From Microglena sp. YARC (taxonomy: Eukaryota > Chlorophyta > Chlorophyceae > Chlamydomonadales > Chlamydomonadaceae), in assembly GCA_022414725.1 (NCBI GenBank), contig CM039462.1, positions 31,808,378 to 31,872,377 on the forward strand: a stretch of DNA of 64,000 nt, given 5' to 3'. Position 1 is the first letter of the stretch. Each line of letters opens with the position of its first letter. The position numbers and the translations under genes were made by a program. Under the pieces are notes generated by a model. That model saw only the letters and a list, made by a program, of their open reading frames with translations. It made no database searches and was not told the origin of the DNA. Shown here in pieces: positions 19,101 to 29,400 of the stretch.

Positions 19101-22100
19101 AAAAGTATTCAAATAATAAATCAAACGAGTAACTGCGTTGAAATGAAAAAGTATTACAATATTTAATCAAATGAGTAACTGCGTTGGAATAAAAAAGTGT
19201 TTAAATATTTAATCAGATGAGTAACTGTTTTGACATGAAAAAGTATTTAATCAAGTATTTAAGTATTTAATCAAATAAGTAACTGCGTTGGAATGAAAAA
19301 GTATTTAATCAAGTATTTACTCACATGAGTAGCTGCGTTGAAATGAAAACAATTAAATGATGATCACTTCAAGTATTAGTTGCAGCTCTCCAAGAAATTA
19401 TAACAGTACTCCTGATCAAAGTTCCTTGTCAGAACCTGGCTGTGTGACTTGAATGGACCCCTTACTCACCAGGCTTCACAGTCATGCCCTCAACAGACAT
19501 GTTGACATGAATAGGGCTCTGCTCGCCCACAACGTCCAGGGTGACCAAGCGGCCAGCCATTGCAGGAGAGGCAGCCATACCTGCAGCCATGGATATTGGT
19601 GGTTGGTGTGGGGTTGGGTGTGGTGTTGGGTTGGTGTTCAGTTGGGTGGGGTGTGGGTTGGGATGAGTTGGGTGTGGGTTGGGTCAGGAGAGGCAGCCAC
19701 ACCTACAGCCATGGACATTGAAGTAAGGACGTGGTGACCTACAGTACATCCGCATCCTTTCTTTCTGGCACCACTTTAGCGAGATGTTTCCTACTTGTGT
19801 TTCAGCTTTTGGTGTTTAAACTAGTGATCACAGCCATCTATTCCATTTGAAGAGGGCAGCCAAGGCAGGGACAGTAGCTGTTAATGACTCGAAGAAGACG
19901 CATAACAGGGGGATAACAGCTGTTGATGCCTCTGGAGGAGATGGATATTTGCACGGGATTTGTGCCGTACTGATCGAAGTATACCTCCTACGTTTGTATT
20001 AGACGTATGAGTCTGTGTTTGAGAAGAAGAAAAAACAGCATACATATACGTATACGCAGGTATACGTTTATGCGTATACATATTTGTATGTGTTATCAAC
20101 GTGTGGTCCAACGTTCATACATCAGCCTCACACTATACATGAGTGCGGATGGTGTAGGCTCAGGGCTCAGCTGAGAAGAAAAGAAAATCAACGCTAAGCA
20201 TATAGAACTTGGCCCTCAACCAAGTTTTTCTTTGCAGCTACGAGCAGCAACTTCAAGGCAGCTGCCTGGGCTCTCTCTTCATCCAAACCTTAAGCAACTA
20301 GGCACCTGGAAGCTGAGATCGTCAGTTTTCCAGTGCTCCTGGAAAATTTGGGTTCGGCACAGAGGCCTTCTCAGGGAGCTGCCCAGAAGCTGGTGCTGGT
20401 AGCCAAAAAGAAAAACAGTGGTCCTCAAGTTCAGAAAGTCAGACAGTAACAGATATCGAGCACCAGTGGCCAGACTCAAATTCACCACCAACAACAAATC
20501 TTTCAGAAATAAGGTGAATCGGCTAAGCAGACAATGAAACCCTTCTGGCCCTTGTGAGGGGCATATTTGCTTCCTGTCAACAACTGATCAGATGTTTACA
20601 GATCAAGAAGCTAATCTGATTTCGCTACGTCAGGCCAGAAGTCAAGCAACGGGAACTGAAAGCCATCTGTGCATGTGTGTGTGTGGGGTGGGGGGGCATG
20701 GGGGTTTCCAACCTGCAAATGACCAGATGTCAACATGTCAAGAAACTTCTCTTCTTCTGTAAGTCAAGCAGCAGGAAATGAAATTTGTCTGTGGGGGGCT
20801 GGCGGAGGGAATATTTCTTTCCTGTCAACAAATGATCAGATGTTTACAGATCAAGAAACTAATCTGGTTTCAATGCATCAGGCCAGAAGTCAAGCAATGG
20901 GAAATGAAAGCCATCTGTGTGTGTGGGGGGGGGTGTGGGTGTGTGTGTGGGGGGGGGGGATAGCGTTTTCCAGTCTGCCAAGGACCAGATGTGTACAGGT
21001 CAAGAAACTTTTCTTGTTCTTCTGTAAGTAAAGCCAAAAGTCAAGCAACAGGACATGAAATTTATCGGCAGAGGGGCTATCGGAGGGCATATTTTCTTTC
21101 CTGTAAACAACTGATCAGATGTTTACAGAACAAGAAACAAATCTGATTTCACTAAGTCAGGCGAGAAGTCAAGCAATGGGAAATGAAAGCGATCTGTGTG
21201 TGTGGGGGGCATATTTTCTTCCTGTCAACAAATGATCAGATATTTACAGATTAAGAAGCTAATCTGATTTCACCACGTGCAGCCAGAAGTCAAGCAACAG
21301 AAAATAAAAGCCATCTGTGTGTGGGGGAGGGATAGACGAACAGATCAAGCAACTAACACGGTTTCAACAGTAAAGCCAGAAGACAAAGAATATAAAATGA
21401 AAATAACAGGGAAATCTATGCGCCTCCTACGTATTATCATCAATTATGCATCAGGTGTGCATTACCCTGTATTCCATCATTGGGAATCACACGGGCTATT
21501 AATAGTGAACGGCAACATGATATCATATGATATCATGTCATCATGTGATATCATATGATGCCGCGGCAGTCAGACGAGGTCAAAGCTACCATTTATATAC
21601 AATATCATGTGATGCAATTTGTATGACATCAAATGATATCATACTCACCTTTGGCCAAATCATATGATATGCCGATCCCTAGCTATTAATCCCATAGGCG
21701 CATCAATCCTCTGGCACAGTTTATTTTTTGATTCAATTTTTTGAGTCAGAGCAAAACTACTTTTCTGCTCTGACATGTGATGATAAGCTGATTTGTGTGA
21801 TGACAAGCTGACCTTGTGCAGAGTGCACAGAGTATGTTCTTGTTGGACAATGTGATATGCTGAATGGATACATAGCTGATGAGAGAGAAAAACAGGGACA
21901 AAACAAATATGTGTTTCCTATGTCAATCGCTATGTTATCCATGAAACCCATCCGTGCCCGCCATCACACTCGCACCCAAGGCACCCGTTCATGACAACAG
22001 TTCGATGGGCACGACAGCAAAATAGCCACTTATACGACCCATGGGCGCGACCCTCATCCCCAAGAAACCCTTCATGTTAGTCCCCGAGGCTAGTCATGCG

Positions 22101-22306
22101 TTCGGGCGATGAATTTCGAAACAGCGTTCAGCGTGACTGATGTCAGCATTGCATTATCGTAGCATTGGAAACTCACCCATGGTGCAAACAGCAGTGGTGA
22201 CAGCGAGACCAACCCTCTCGAAGGGAGTCAGTGACGCCCTGGCAGCGACTGATCGGCGGGACATACGCCCAGAGACGGGGGAGCACTTAGCAGCGAGGGT
22301 GGCCAT
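16007..22306 (-). CDS. DUF4399-family protein, predicted thylakoid lumen
   Basis: Complete five-exon gene on the minus strand: 22306-22177, 19580-19470, 17989-17896, 17327-17276 and 16099-16007, 480 bp in all, 159 residues. All introns are GT-AG and the phases agree. Residues 1-30 are Ala/Ser/Arg-rich like a chloroplast transit peptide. Next comes a hydrophobic stretch (ERVGLAVTTAVCTMG) ending in SPAMA-G, a classic lumenal cleavage site. The mature part of about 105 residues shows the DUF4399 hallmarks: GHFHVLVDSD, then an Asp/Glu-rich turn with PFDEN, then HKHYGKGQ. It ends with GKHTLQLQFANALHESYGP and a Val/Lys-rich final strand. The family's function is unknown; bacterial members are exported. 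It is transcribed divergently from the plastid TPR gene. The 5' edge of exon 2 and the 3' edge of exon 3 have decayed copies in the neighbouring introns. Confidence 0.9.
16112..16180. repeat. GT microsatellite and poly-G
   Basis: (GT)n from about 16118 to 16153, then GGTGGT and a run of G to 16177, just inside the last intron of the DUF4399-type gene near its acceptor. On the gene's strand this is a C-rich then (CA)n tract beside the acceptor at 16101-16100. Confidence 0.9.
16444..16600. mobile_element. MITE family B copy (ATCATATGATAT palindromic ends)
   Basis: Begins AGGGATCGGCAATATGATAT and ends ATCATATGATTTGCCGTTCCC, an imperfect inverted pair. The interior contains GATACCATACTCGTCTTTTG. 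Other copies lie near 21506, 29205, 29471, 30190, 30413 and 36942. It sits in the last intron of the DUF4399-type gene. Confidence 0.8.
17094..17232 (+). mobile_element. SINE-like family A copy
   Basis: A 140 bp unit beginning GTAGCACGAACTCAGGGCCC, with GGTAAAACGATTGTTTGAGG inside, and ending CCTATTTGGCCTACCCCTGG then ACTGTAACATACACAC. The same unit recurs on both strands at about 26177, 38612, 57165, 57382 and 63313, with several fragments elsewhere. Confidence 0.8.
17690..17890 (-). repeat. CAGCACAGCA repeats and a 67 bp copy of an exon 3' edge
   Basis: Short ACAGCACAGCA / ACGACACAGGG repeats run from about 17715 to 17815. Bases 17820-17862 copy the 3' edge and donor of the DUF4399-type exon 3 (shared GGAACTCACTTCTC and GGGATCATGTCACC). 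The offset from the real edge is 67 bp. Confidence 0.8.
18005..18100 (-). mobile_element. Microsatellite-tailed dispersed repeat (family F)
   Basis: (GATGAT)n at about 18010-18040 abuts the segment TATTCCTGGTGCCCTACTGG, then TGTGCCCGCGGCC. This is the same conserved segment as at 12251-12300. On the minus strand the order is conserved body then (ATC)n tail. Confidence 0.7.
18515..18720 (+). mobile_element. Dispersed repeat family C copy
   Basis: About 200 bp starting with the GC-rich hairpin GGGCGGAGCCCCCTCATGAA / GGGGGCGGGAG, with TAACTTGCTTCCGTTGCCAC in the middle and GCGTCGCGTGCGACGCTG at the end. Related copies lie at about 29660-29850 (minus), 37975-38185 (plus) and 59130-59335 (minus). 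Confidence 0.75.
19080..19365. repeat. AT-rich tandem repeat, 55-65 bp unit
   Basis: Five diverged units share GTAACTGCGTTGAAATGAAA and AAGTATTTAATCAA. They lie in the DUF4399-type intron between exons 2 and 3. Confidence 0.8.
19581..19730 (-). repeat. GGGTT-type repeat with a copy of exon 2's 5' edge
   Basis: Upstream of exon 2, GTTGGG-rich sequence at about 19598-19685 is followed at about 19685-19720 by a copy of the exon's acceptor and first bases (shared GAGAGGCAGCCA and CAGCCATGGA). This is another junction duplication, with a unit of about 122 bp. Confidence 0.75.
20224..20416. mobile_element. MITE-like element, second copy
   Basis: Same inverted ends as 9051-9240 (GTTTTTCTTTGCAGC on the left; the right end runs AGCCAAAAAGAAAAAC). 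Length 193 bp; the interiors are related (CTGGAAGCTGA and GAAAATTT are shared). It lies in intron 1 of the DUF4399-type gene. Confidence 0.75.
20555..21380. repeat. Tandem repeat, about 110-150 bp units, with GTGTGGGGG cores
   Basis: Six or more diverged units share AGAAGTCAAGCAA, GAAATGAAAGCCATCTGTG, a GT/G-rich core, and ACTGATCAGATGTTTACAGA. They fill part of intron 1 of the DUF4399-type gene. Confidence 0.8.
21506..21681. mobile_element. MITE family B copy
   Basis: Starts AGTGAACGGCAACATGATAT and ends AATCATATGATATGCCGATC then CCTA. The interior holds GTCAAAGCTACCATTTATAT, which other full copies share. It lies in intron 1 of the DUF4399-type gene. Confidence 0.8.
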
Positions 22307-22963
22307 GTTGAGTTGAAGGTAAGGACAGCGAGGTGGGGCGAGAAGGCAGGGATTAATGCGGGCAAGAATGAGGAGGGTTATCGTAGTCGGGAAATCCAAT
22401 ATGTGGCTGCAGTGAAGGAGTAGGTTCCAGATGCAAACCCGCTTGCTTGCGTGTTCTGCTGGGCGCTGATAGATCTGTGGGTGGGACGCGGGACGGTGGA
22501 ATTGGGACCGATATGGATCGAGGGGTCTTCGCCTAACTGGAGACTCCCCCCAAACAACGCATAGAACACCCGAGGCGCAACAACACAACAGTAAACGTGC
22601 GTATGGGCGCTTGATATCTGATACAACTTATACGGAGTCTATACGAAACTTCTTCCTTCGCCAAACAACCGAAAGTTGGTTGATCTAGTCCGCTGATCTA
22701 GTCCGCTGATCTGTCTTCGACCCATATGTGGTCATCAAGTGGACAGGGGGGCCGGCTATAAGGGGGGCGGGGGGCCTGTCCGCCGTCACCACCCTCACAC
22801 CCATCATCTCCCACCCACCTCGAGCTACCACGCTCACTTGGACGAGAAAGGGCACATCCCAGCACCATACCTGCTTCTAATCTTACTCAGCTTCGCGCTA
22901 CTCCCACTTAACTTTGCCCCAGCCCATCCGAATTTGAATTGCGAACTTCGAGTTTGACCTACT
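22307..22963. promoter_or_regulatory. Shared divergent promoter region of two plastid-protein genes
   Basis: The ATG codons of the DUF4399-type gene (22306, minus) and the TPR gene (22964, plus) are 657 bp apart and face away from each other. The interval is GC-rich and free of the dispersed repeats that fill the rest of the window. A tandem CTGATCTAGTCCG is seen near 22680-22710. No clear TATA box could be assigned to either gene. Co-regulation is inference. Confidence 0.55.
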
Positions 22964-25900
22964 ATGAGCGCGCTGTTCTCCGTGGCGAGGGGTTGCTCCG
23001 TGTCCAGGGGCATCACCTTCCCCACGCAGCCTAGCACATGGATGGGCCGGCGACAGACCTCAGTCCTACTCCAGGCCCAAAAGGGTGGCAAGAAGGGATT
23101 TGGGTCTAGCAACAGGAACATAGAGGACGAGGAGAAGAGGGGGGGGCCCAAGGCGAAGGTGAGGAGGAACAAACTGAGGGGGGCTCCCCCACAGCCTGGA
23201 CAGGCCCCCGTACAGGGGGGCGGGGAGTTCCAGGCTGTGATTGACCTGGAGACCCGGATGCAGAAGGACGCAGATGATGAGGAGTTCAACGCCAGGCTGG
23301 CCGTGCTCAGGGCTGATACCAAGGTGTTGGTGAAAGAGGCTGCAGGACAGTCTGACATCCTAGCCAAACCGGTTGCTGCCTTTGACGTCCCGGTTCAGAA
23401 CGGGAAGGTCTCCAGCATCTACGACAACCCCCCTTCCCTCGTTTCGACCCTGTTCAGTGGAATCGGGGGCGATATCAGTGACCCAAAGCTGAAGAACGCA
23501 AACATTGGGCCTAGTCAGGTCGGCTTGGCAGTGGGAGCTTTGGTCCTGGCCGTTGTCATCTTGCTGACCACAGGTGCTGGCACTGGGAACAACAAGCGGT
23601 ACAAGGGTGTACAACCTTCCCAGCCCCCCCCTGACCCCATCCAGGAGGGCATCCTCAAGAACTCTATTTCACGTCTGGAGACACAGCTGAAGGTCAAACC
23701 GGGGGACAGTGATGCTTTGGAAGAGCTGGCTGTCAGCTATGCCAAGGTGGGATACTGCTGCTGATTTTGTTTTGAGCATGCTGTATTGCTGTTTTGTGCC
23801 GTATTGCAGTTTTATGGTATTGTTGGATTGCTGTATTGTGGTATTGTTGTTTTATGATATTGCTGTATTGTGCTGTATTGCTGTATATCTGTGTTGTGGA
23901 AATGCTGTATTGTTTGTCCTGGGTGGCCGTGTATTACCGGTAATACAAAAAAACAGTTTAAGGCTAAGTGGAATAAAAAGATAATCTTTCTCCAATTGCT
24001 GGGGATTTTTCAGCTTCAACTTTAAGAGTAGTAGAACCAGGAGGAGCCCAGGCCTCAAAAATTTCAGTCATGCCGATCGATTTTTTCTGAGAACAGGGCT
24101 GTAATCGCATGTATCATGGCGATATTTTAAGTTACTTTTCAGGTCATTCTGAGCACCTCATTAGGGGGGGGGGGGGGGGGGGGGGGGGTCAGCCCTCATT
24201 TTGTTTTTTGCTAACTTTTTACTCAGACCTCCAAATGACATTTTGAGACCACCCATAAGTAAGCCTTGGTAAGGGTAGTCTTTTGGCACCACTTTGGACC
24301 TAGTGCAAGTATTTACCCCCCCCCCCAAACCCCAAACCCCAGCCCAGCCCAGAGTAACAGTGGGTGAATGGCTGGGTATGTGTTGATAATATGGGTGGGT
24401 GAATGGGTGGGTAATATGGGTGAGTATGGGTGGGTGAATGGGTGTGGGGGGGATGCCCCCAGGGCCCCCCCCCCCCCCCCCCCCCCCGACACACACACAC
24501 CCAACCCACCCAACCACCGCCCCGACACTCCACCATGCGACAACACCGAAACGCCGCCATTCTACCACGTGCTACAAGTTGGGTGGAACCCAAGGGGAAG
24601 TGTAGCTGAACCATGCTGAGAAAATTGTCCTGCTACTTAGGTGCTACTGTTTTGTTTAAAATAATGAGAACTCCAGTTTTGAGCTGCCCCCTGCAAAGTT
24701 GAAGTGTGACTACGGTACTCGAGCAACCCAGAGGGGGTGCAAAACTGATTTTTGACTATCACACAATCCCTATGAGGGAATTCTGAGGATGCCATTATGT
24801 GCGCCATACTGTAACCCCCCAGAATCCATATCTAAGTTTTTCAAAAAGGGGTTATTTCTATTTAAGGGGGGGGGGGGGGGGGGGGGGGGGGTCAGCCCTC
24901 CCCAGGTTTTTTAGGGAGGGTGTGGCCTATCTTTTTTTTTTCTCCTCCCGGTAGAACACATATATATCGTCAATTAATGTACAGTGGTACATCCACATGT
25001 TTGACTTTAAATTTGACAATGGTATTTTTTCAAAAAAACAACAGCTGAAAAATCGAATTACAAATTAAAATATCTGTAAATGTTGTTACACCCCAGCTTT
25101 AAGCTCCAGACACTCAGAATTCCTCAAATACAAGGTTAAGAAGTTGTCCCCACAATCTGGTCAAGTTCAGACTACCGCGTCCTCTTCAAAGGAGCGAGTC
25201 CAAAGTTGTCTTGCGCGCGCGGACATGGTGTGCTTTCAGAAACAGTCACTCTCACTGTTTGGGGAGCAGATAACCTCCCTACAACTACACGACACCCACC
25301 TGCATGGACCCCCTCCTACATGCATGTGTGTTTGTGTGTGTGTGCGAATGTGGATGCATGATGTCCATACATGCAAGTGTGTGTGTGTTGGTATGCTTGT
25401 GTATGTAGATGTGTGTTTGTGCGCGCGTGTAGATATGTGTTTGTGTGTGTGTGCGTCCATGAATGGAGGTGCATATGTTTCCCCCTCTCATTAGTGAGCT
25501 TCACTATGCCAGACACAGCTTTATTGGGTAAGGACTTAAGGAAAGAAAGACCTTCAACCCTAGGAACATCAGTGGAGCACTGGCTGGGTCCACATCCAGG
25601 AGCTCGACATTCCTCAGCCTCCCAGGCCTTGGCTCAGAATACTCAGCAGCCATCCTCTGGCAAGTTGTCACTTGGACCACACGCTTGAGCTTGCTTGAGC
25701 TTGATGCTATGGGTGCGGCTGGTGAGCCATCCCACACAGCTTTTTGCTGGACATGGGCAAGAACCTCACAAGGATTCCCAGGTTACCAGTCGTTTTAAGC
25801 TAATTGGCCTGCTGTACGCAAACTTTGGGAGGCAAGTCTGCGAAAAAATACACTTGCGACCACACCCGCCCGATTACAGAGACAAAGATTGCGTACTTTT

Positions 25901-26410
25901 AAAGCGGTACACAGCGTGCCAGGGGGTTAGTGACTCAACGCGCCCAAAATTTCAATGGACGCCCTGTGTAATACCTGTAATACACGCGCATATCCCGTAA
26001 TGCAAACCCAGGAGGAACATTAGTGCTCTTTTATCTGTTTGTTGTGTTCTTTTATCTGTATTGTAGTGTTTTAAAATCTGTTTTTAGTTTTCATCTAGTA
26101 GTGGAAAACCAAGAAAGTCGTGGAAAATCTTGTAAATTGTATGATTGTTTTTGATAAGAATCACAGAATCAAATGATTACAGTAGCACAAAATCAGGTCC
26201 CCCAACGGTTAAATGATTGTTTGGGGTTCAGTCCGTCAATGCTTTTTCTTTTTAGCCCTTCCTGTCACGGTTGGGCAGGTCCCTTTAGCCTATTTGGCCT
26301 ACCCCTGGAATGTCACATGTATACACACAGTGTTCGTTCTCGTTCAGATACTCTCAAAGTTTAAGCTGTAAAATCCCCATGCAATTTGTATTTATTATTA
26401 TTAACATTAA

Positions 26411-26461
<51 letters not shown>

Positions 26462-29400
26462 GTCATACGAGATAGGATTTTTATTATTATTATTATTATT
26501 ATTATTTATTGATACCTATTTATTCCAACTTTCCCTATTATTATTATTATTATTATTTTATTTTATTTTTTATTATCATTTATTGAAACAGGATTGATAC
26601 CCATTTATTCCAACTTTTCCTAGTAATATTTTCTGTATTTCCGGCAATAGACATCCACTCAGGACATACATAAGTGCTCAATTTAGTGCTCAATTTTAGT
26701 ACTGAGTGATATTGTGTAGCTGCAAATAGTTATGTGGCTCTTGACTTATGCTTTTAAATAGTTATGATAACGCCTGGTGAGGCTTGGTAGTAAGGGAGAT
26801 TTGCCTTTAGGCGAGAGATAACAGGCTGCAACTTTACCTGGTCAAAGTTAACATGGTTGACAGCGACCGCCAGCACTATAGCGCACACATAGGGATTCGA
26901 AACCCGCACCTTGCTTCAACGAGCTATACCACTGAGCCGTTTTTCAGGGGGAGGGAGGGGGCGGGGGGGGGGGGGGCTGAACAGATAGGTGGGGAGGGAG
27001 GGGGGGGGGGGGCTGAACAGATAGGGGGGAGGGAGGGGGCGGGAAGGGGGGGGGGGGGGGGGGGGCTGAACAGATAGGTGGGGAGGGAGGGGGGGGGGGG
27101 GGGGGGCTGAACAGATAGGGGGAAGGGGCTTGGTGGGGGATTGGAAGGGTCTCGTGAAGGCAGCCCCCCCTTGATTACCATTGAGCCGTTCGTCAAAACA
27201 TGATTTTTGCTTTTTACATTCCTGCTGCTAGCCTGGGCTAACAATTATAAAAGATGACACGGCAGTCTAACAAATGGGTGGCAACACCCAATCAGCAGGA
27301 AACTTTAATCTTACTGTTTTTTTCCCTTCCGTTCTGTGGATGATTCGAAATCCAAAAGCATTGCCAACCCCGACCTCAACCACAACCCCAGTAATGCACA
27401 CAAATATCCGCATACACACACATACACATCCCACCCCACCCCACGCACATGACACATAAAAACACGAACAAACAGCACAGCACGAAAAAGGTCTTCCTCC
27501 CTTACCTCAAACCCAATACACATGCTCAAACACAGTTCCTCATGCTTCTCCCTCCCCTCTCATGCTGTTGTTTGAGTTTGAACAGTTTGAATTTGAACAG
27601 CTCCTCATGCTTCCCACACACCTCCCCTCATCTCATCTCACCTCACCTCACCTCACCTCCACCCCCCTCACCTCACCTCCACCCCCCTCACCTCACCTCC
27701 ACCCCCTCACCCCCCTCACCTCCACCCCCCTCACCTCACCTACACCCCCTCACCCCTCACCCCCCCCCTCCCTCCCTCCCCCACTCTCGCAGTTGTCTCA
27801 ATTTGAGACAGCATCTGATTTGCTGAACCAGCTGGTACAGTATAGGCCTCAAGATGCTGAGGCATGGCGACTGCTAGGTGGGCCCTTACATTTGAATAAA
27901 TGCATAAAACAGTATTAAAATAAAAAATAATAAAAATATAAAATATACATATGAATAAACGCATACATTGTACGCTTTATTACGAGGCGTGAGGTTGGAG
28001 GGGCCAGCATCTGATCTGCTGAACCAGCTGGTGCAGTACAGGACCCAAGATGTTGAGGCATGGCGACTGCTAGGTAGGCCCATACATATGAATGAATGAA
28101 TTGTACTGCCAGGCAGGCCCATACATATGAATGTATGAATTGTACTGCCAGGCAGGCCCATACATATGAATGTATGAATTGTACTGCCAGGCAGGCCCAT
28201 ACATATGAATGTATGAATTGTACTGCCAGGCAGGCCCATACATATGAATGTATGAATTGTACTGCCAGGCAGGCCCATACATATGAATGTATGAATTGTA
28301 CTGCCAGGCAGGCCCATACATATGAATGTTGAATTGTACTGCCAGGCAGGCCCATACATATGAATGTATGAATTGAACTGCCAGGCAGGCCCATACATAT
28401 GAATGTATGAATTGTACTGCCAGGCAGACCCATACATATGAATGTATGAATTGTACTGCCAGGCAGGCCCATACATATGAATGTATGAATTGTACTGCCA
28501 GGCAGGCCCATAAATATGAAAAAATGCATAAAAATAATATATACAAAAAACATAATTATAATAAAAATAGAAAATATACATTTGAATACATGCATAAATT
28601 GTACGCCTTCTTAAGAAGCTTTTGGTTTGGGGGGCAGTAGGCTTTTGGTTGGGGGGGCAGCAGATGAGCTGCTGAACAAACTGGTAGAGTACAGGCCCAA
28701 GTAGAGGCCACATTCCAGCTGATCAGCTGCTAACAAACTGGTCGAGGGGGGTAGATGATCAGGTTGAAGAGGCCAACTGATCAGGTTGAGGGGGCAAAAA
28801 TGTATACATAAATGTATGAATATAAATCAAACATAGTAATGTAATTATAAACATAATAACACAAATCATACAATAATGATACATACTAAAAACTATTAGA
28901 ATATCTCCTACTTAATATTCTGCAGGTGAGCTGTGTAGGCGTAAGCTGTGTAGGCGTACGAGAAATAACAAATAAATGTAGAGATAATTATTTAATATGT
29001 ATAAATAAGAATGCTATATACTAACAAATAAATGTAGAGATAATTATTTAAAATGTATAAATAAGAATGCTATATACTAACAAATATTAAAATATATCTT
29101 ACTCATTATTCTGCAGGTGAGACCTCCCTCCTGTCACAACGCTCTCCCCGTGCTGTGGAAGCCTACGAGAAGGCACTTTCCTTGGGAGACAAAGACCTGC
29201 AGGTAGGGAACAGCAGTATGATATCATATGATATCATGTACACATGATTAGGGGACGGCAATATGATATCATATGATATCATACTAGCCTTTGGTCAACA
29301 TCATATGATATGCCGGTCCCTACATGCAGGTGATCACTGGATTTGTGTGATGTGTGGTGATGATGGGTGGTTGTTGTGGTGGTTGGGCGGGTTGTTGGTT

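Noticed and set aside
28070..28713. Open frames of 158-275 codons across the 39 bp minisatellite
   Set aside because: The unit length is a multiple of three and free of stops on both strands, so long frames are expected by chance. It lies inside a TPR intron.
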